From Roseovarius sp. S88 (GTDB taxonomy: Bacteria > Pseudomonadota > Alphaproteobacteria > Rhodobacterales > Rhodobacteraceae): a stretch of 64,000 bases of DNA. The translations under genes were made by a program, and so were the position numbers. Below, piece after piece: positions 62,582-64,000 of the stretch. The stretch covers positions 1,157,501 through 1,221,500 of the forward strand of contig NZ_CP146069.1 in NCBI RefSeq assembly GCF_037023735.1, read 5' to 3'. Below the pieces are notes generated by a model. The model was given only the letters and a program-made list of their open reading frames with translations. It did not search any database and was not told the DNA's origin. Within the stretch, counting starts at the first letter, position 1. The number at the start of each line of letters is the position of its first letter.

Positions 62582-64000
62582 TTACCCCCGCACCCCGGCA
62601 AACCTTTCTTCCCAGGTCTCGCGATCCTCATCACTGATCTTCGCAAAAAGCACATCAGGCACAGCGAACTCGTGTCCAGCAGGCAAAGTAAAAAGCGCGG
62701 CGTTCACTTCCTCGGGCCATTGCGTATCAAGCGTGTTCATCGCCGACAGCATCCGGGCGGCTGCGTCCGGGATAAAGGGCGCTGACAGTACTGCATAAAA
62801 CCGGATGAGGTTAAGCGCCAAACGCACCTGCATCGCGGCTGTTTCGGGATCTTCCTTGAACGTGGCCCAAGGGGCGGCGGATTGCAGGTATTCGTTGCCC
62901 GCCACCCAGATGGCGCGCAGCTCAGTTGCGGCTTTGCGCACTTCGATGGCTTCCATATGCCCTTCATAGGCGCGTAGGCGCTTGGTGAGATCGGCGATCA
63001 GCGCGTCTTCTTGTGCGCCATAAGCCCCACCCGCTGGCACGGCTTCGCCAAATTTTGAGCGGCAGAACTTGGTGACACGGCTCACGAAATTGCCCAGCAC
63101 ATCGGCGAGATCTTTGTTCACGGAGGTTTGGAAATTCTCCCATGTGAACTCAGAGTCGCTGCTTTCCGGTGCGTGGGACAGAAGCCACCAGCGCCAGTAA
63201 TCACTGGGCAGGATCTCCAGCGCCTGATCCATGAAGATACCGCGGCCCTGAGACGTGCTGAATTGCCCACCATCGTAGTTGAGGTAGTTAAACGATTTTA
63301 TGTAATCCACGAGCTTCCATGGCTCCCCGCTGCCGAGGATCGTGGCGGGAAAGCTCAGCGTGTGAAACGGCACATTGTCCTTGCCCATGAATTGTGTGTA
63401 GCGCACGTCGTCAGCACCTTTGTCAGTGCGCCACCAGCGTTCCCAGTCGCGGCTCGAGGCGGCCTCGGCCCATTCACCGGCGCAGGCGATGTATTCAATC
63501 GGCGCGTCGAACCAGACATAGAAGACCTTGCCCTCCATCCCCGGCCAATCATCATCCCCGCGCTTGACCGGAATGCCCCAGTCGAGATCCCGCGTGATGC
63601 CACGATCCTGCAACCCGTCACCGTCATTGAGCCATTTCCGGGCGATGGACGTGGTTAGAATGGGCCAGTCTTTCTTGCCATCAATCCAGGCATTCAACTG
63701 ATCGCGCATCTGACTTTGCTTGAGATAGAGATGCTTGGTCGCGCGCACCTCCAGATCGGTGGAGCCGGAAATGGCCGAGCGGGGCTCAATCAGGTCCGTG
63801 GGATCAAGCTGTTTCGTGCAGTCCTCGCACTGATCGCCCCGCGCCTTGTCATATCCGCAATTGGGGCAGGTGCCCTCGATATAGCGGTCCGGCAGGAAGC
63901 GGCCATCTGCGTTGGAATAGACCTGGCTTTCGGAGACTTCTTCGATCAGGCCAGCCTCGGCCAGGCGCCCCGCGAAATGCTGTGTCAGCGCATGGTTCTG
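62582..64000 (-). CDS. metG: Methionyl-tRNA synthetase, 5' end outside the window
   Basis: The frame is open to the right edge. The visible 472 residues begin [20 protein letters not shown] and include the zinc knuckle [68 protein letters not shown] and the KMSKS region as [17 protein letters not shown], a known variant in this bacterial group. The C-terminal anticodon domain is present ([16 protein letters not shown]). There is no C-terminal tRNA-binding EMAP domain. It charges initiator and elongator tRNA-Met. Confidence 0.95.
   Translation of the reverse strand, partial: QNHALTQHFAGRLAEAGLIEEVSESQVYSNADGRFLPDRYIEGTCPNCGYDKARGDQCEDCTKQLDPTDLIEPRSAISGSTDLEVRATKHLYLKQSQMRDQLNAWIDGKKDWPILTTSIARKWLNDGDGLQDRGITRDLDWGIPVKRGDDDWPGMEGKVFYVWFDAPIEYIACAGEWAEAASSRDWERWWRTDKGADDVRYTQFMGKDNVPFHTLSFPATILGSGEPWKLVDYIKSFNYLNYDGGQFSTSQGRGIFMDQALEILPSDYWRWWLLSHAPESSDSEFTWENFQTSVNKDLADVLGNFVSRVTKFCRSKFGEAVPAGGAYGAQEDALIADLTKRLRAYEGHMEAIEVRKAATELRAIWVAGNEYLQSAAPWATFKEDPETAAMQVRLALNLIRFYAVLSAPFIPDAAARMLSAMNTLDTQWPEEVNAALFTLPAGHEFAVPDVLFAKISDEDRETWEERFAGVRG

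Overview
The window looks like chromosomal DNA of a marine roseobacter-type alphaproteobacterium (Rhodobacterales). This is inferred from the moderately high GC, the short HisG paired with HisZ in a hisS-hisZ-hisG operon, a dimethylglycine-dehydrogenase-like GcvT flavoprotein, an Lrp-type regulator divergent from a large PutA, a TmpA/TmpB-like phosphonate pair, and many proteins of roseobacter type. Genes are tightly packed on both strands. No gene-free stretch exceeds about 220 bases, and I saw no CRISPR array, prophage or insertion sequence.

Layout. 1-8.3 kb: the end of an unknown anchored protein, a frameshifted dimethylglycine dehydrogenase, DUF937, GH25 lysozyme, two methyltransferases and a Hint-domain protein. 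8.4-13.1 kb: a BMP/nucleoside-type ABC importer on the minus strand. 13.3-21.2 kb: dnaE, an alpha/beta hydrolase, slyX and hisS-hisZ-hisG. 21.4-25.5 kb: an enolase-superfamily enzyme, a DCC/DUF4166 pair, phnX and a histone-deacetylase-like amidohydrolase. 25.6-31.7 kb: a six-gene redox operon in which three different proteins each carry a Rieske domain. 31.8-44.7 kb: pcm-tolC, a large acidic PopZ-like protein, cobQ, efp, ygfZ, a glycosyltransferase, a phosphatase, two aminotransferases including hisC, a 54-residue twin-arginine protein and a crotonase. 44.8-53.9 kb: valS, tmpB-tmpA with a divergent LysR regulator, an inositol-phosphatase-family gene, a TetR regulator, a homocysteine methyltransferase and a GNAT protein. 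53.9-64 kb: a GFA protein, rhomboid, putA/putR, a TPR protein, two paralogous SGNH proteins, tRNA-Leu(UAA), an AT-rich orphan gene and the 3' part of metG.

How the genes may work together. The most striking unit is 25.6-31.7 kb. It combines a Rieske-glutamate-synthase-type FMN protein, a Rieske protein joined to a ferric-reductase-like membrane domain, a Rieske-thiamine-diphosphate enzyme and three small membrane proteins, nearly all with 1- or 4-base overlaps. It reads as an electron-transfer route coupled to a 2-oxo-acid-type reaction; the substrate is unknown. A second theme is methylated amines and phosphonates. TmpA/TmpB-like enzymes would release glycine betaine and phosphate, the homocysteine methyltransferase could use betaine, and the frameshifted flavoprotein would act on dimethylglycine.

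Two intergenic repeat families recur. One is a roughly 28-base motif around GTATTTTnGAACAAGAAAG with six copies. The other is a double hairpin, seen three times, each time between convergent transcription units. Candidate palindromic operators lie in front of the LysR gene and between putA and putR.
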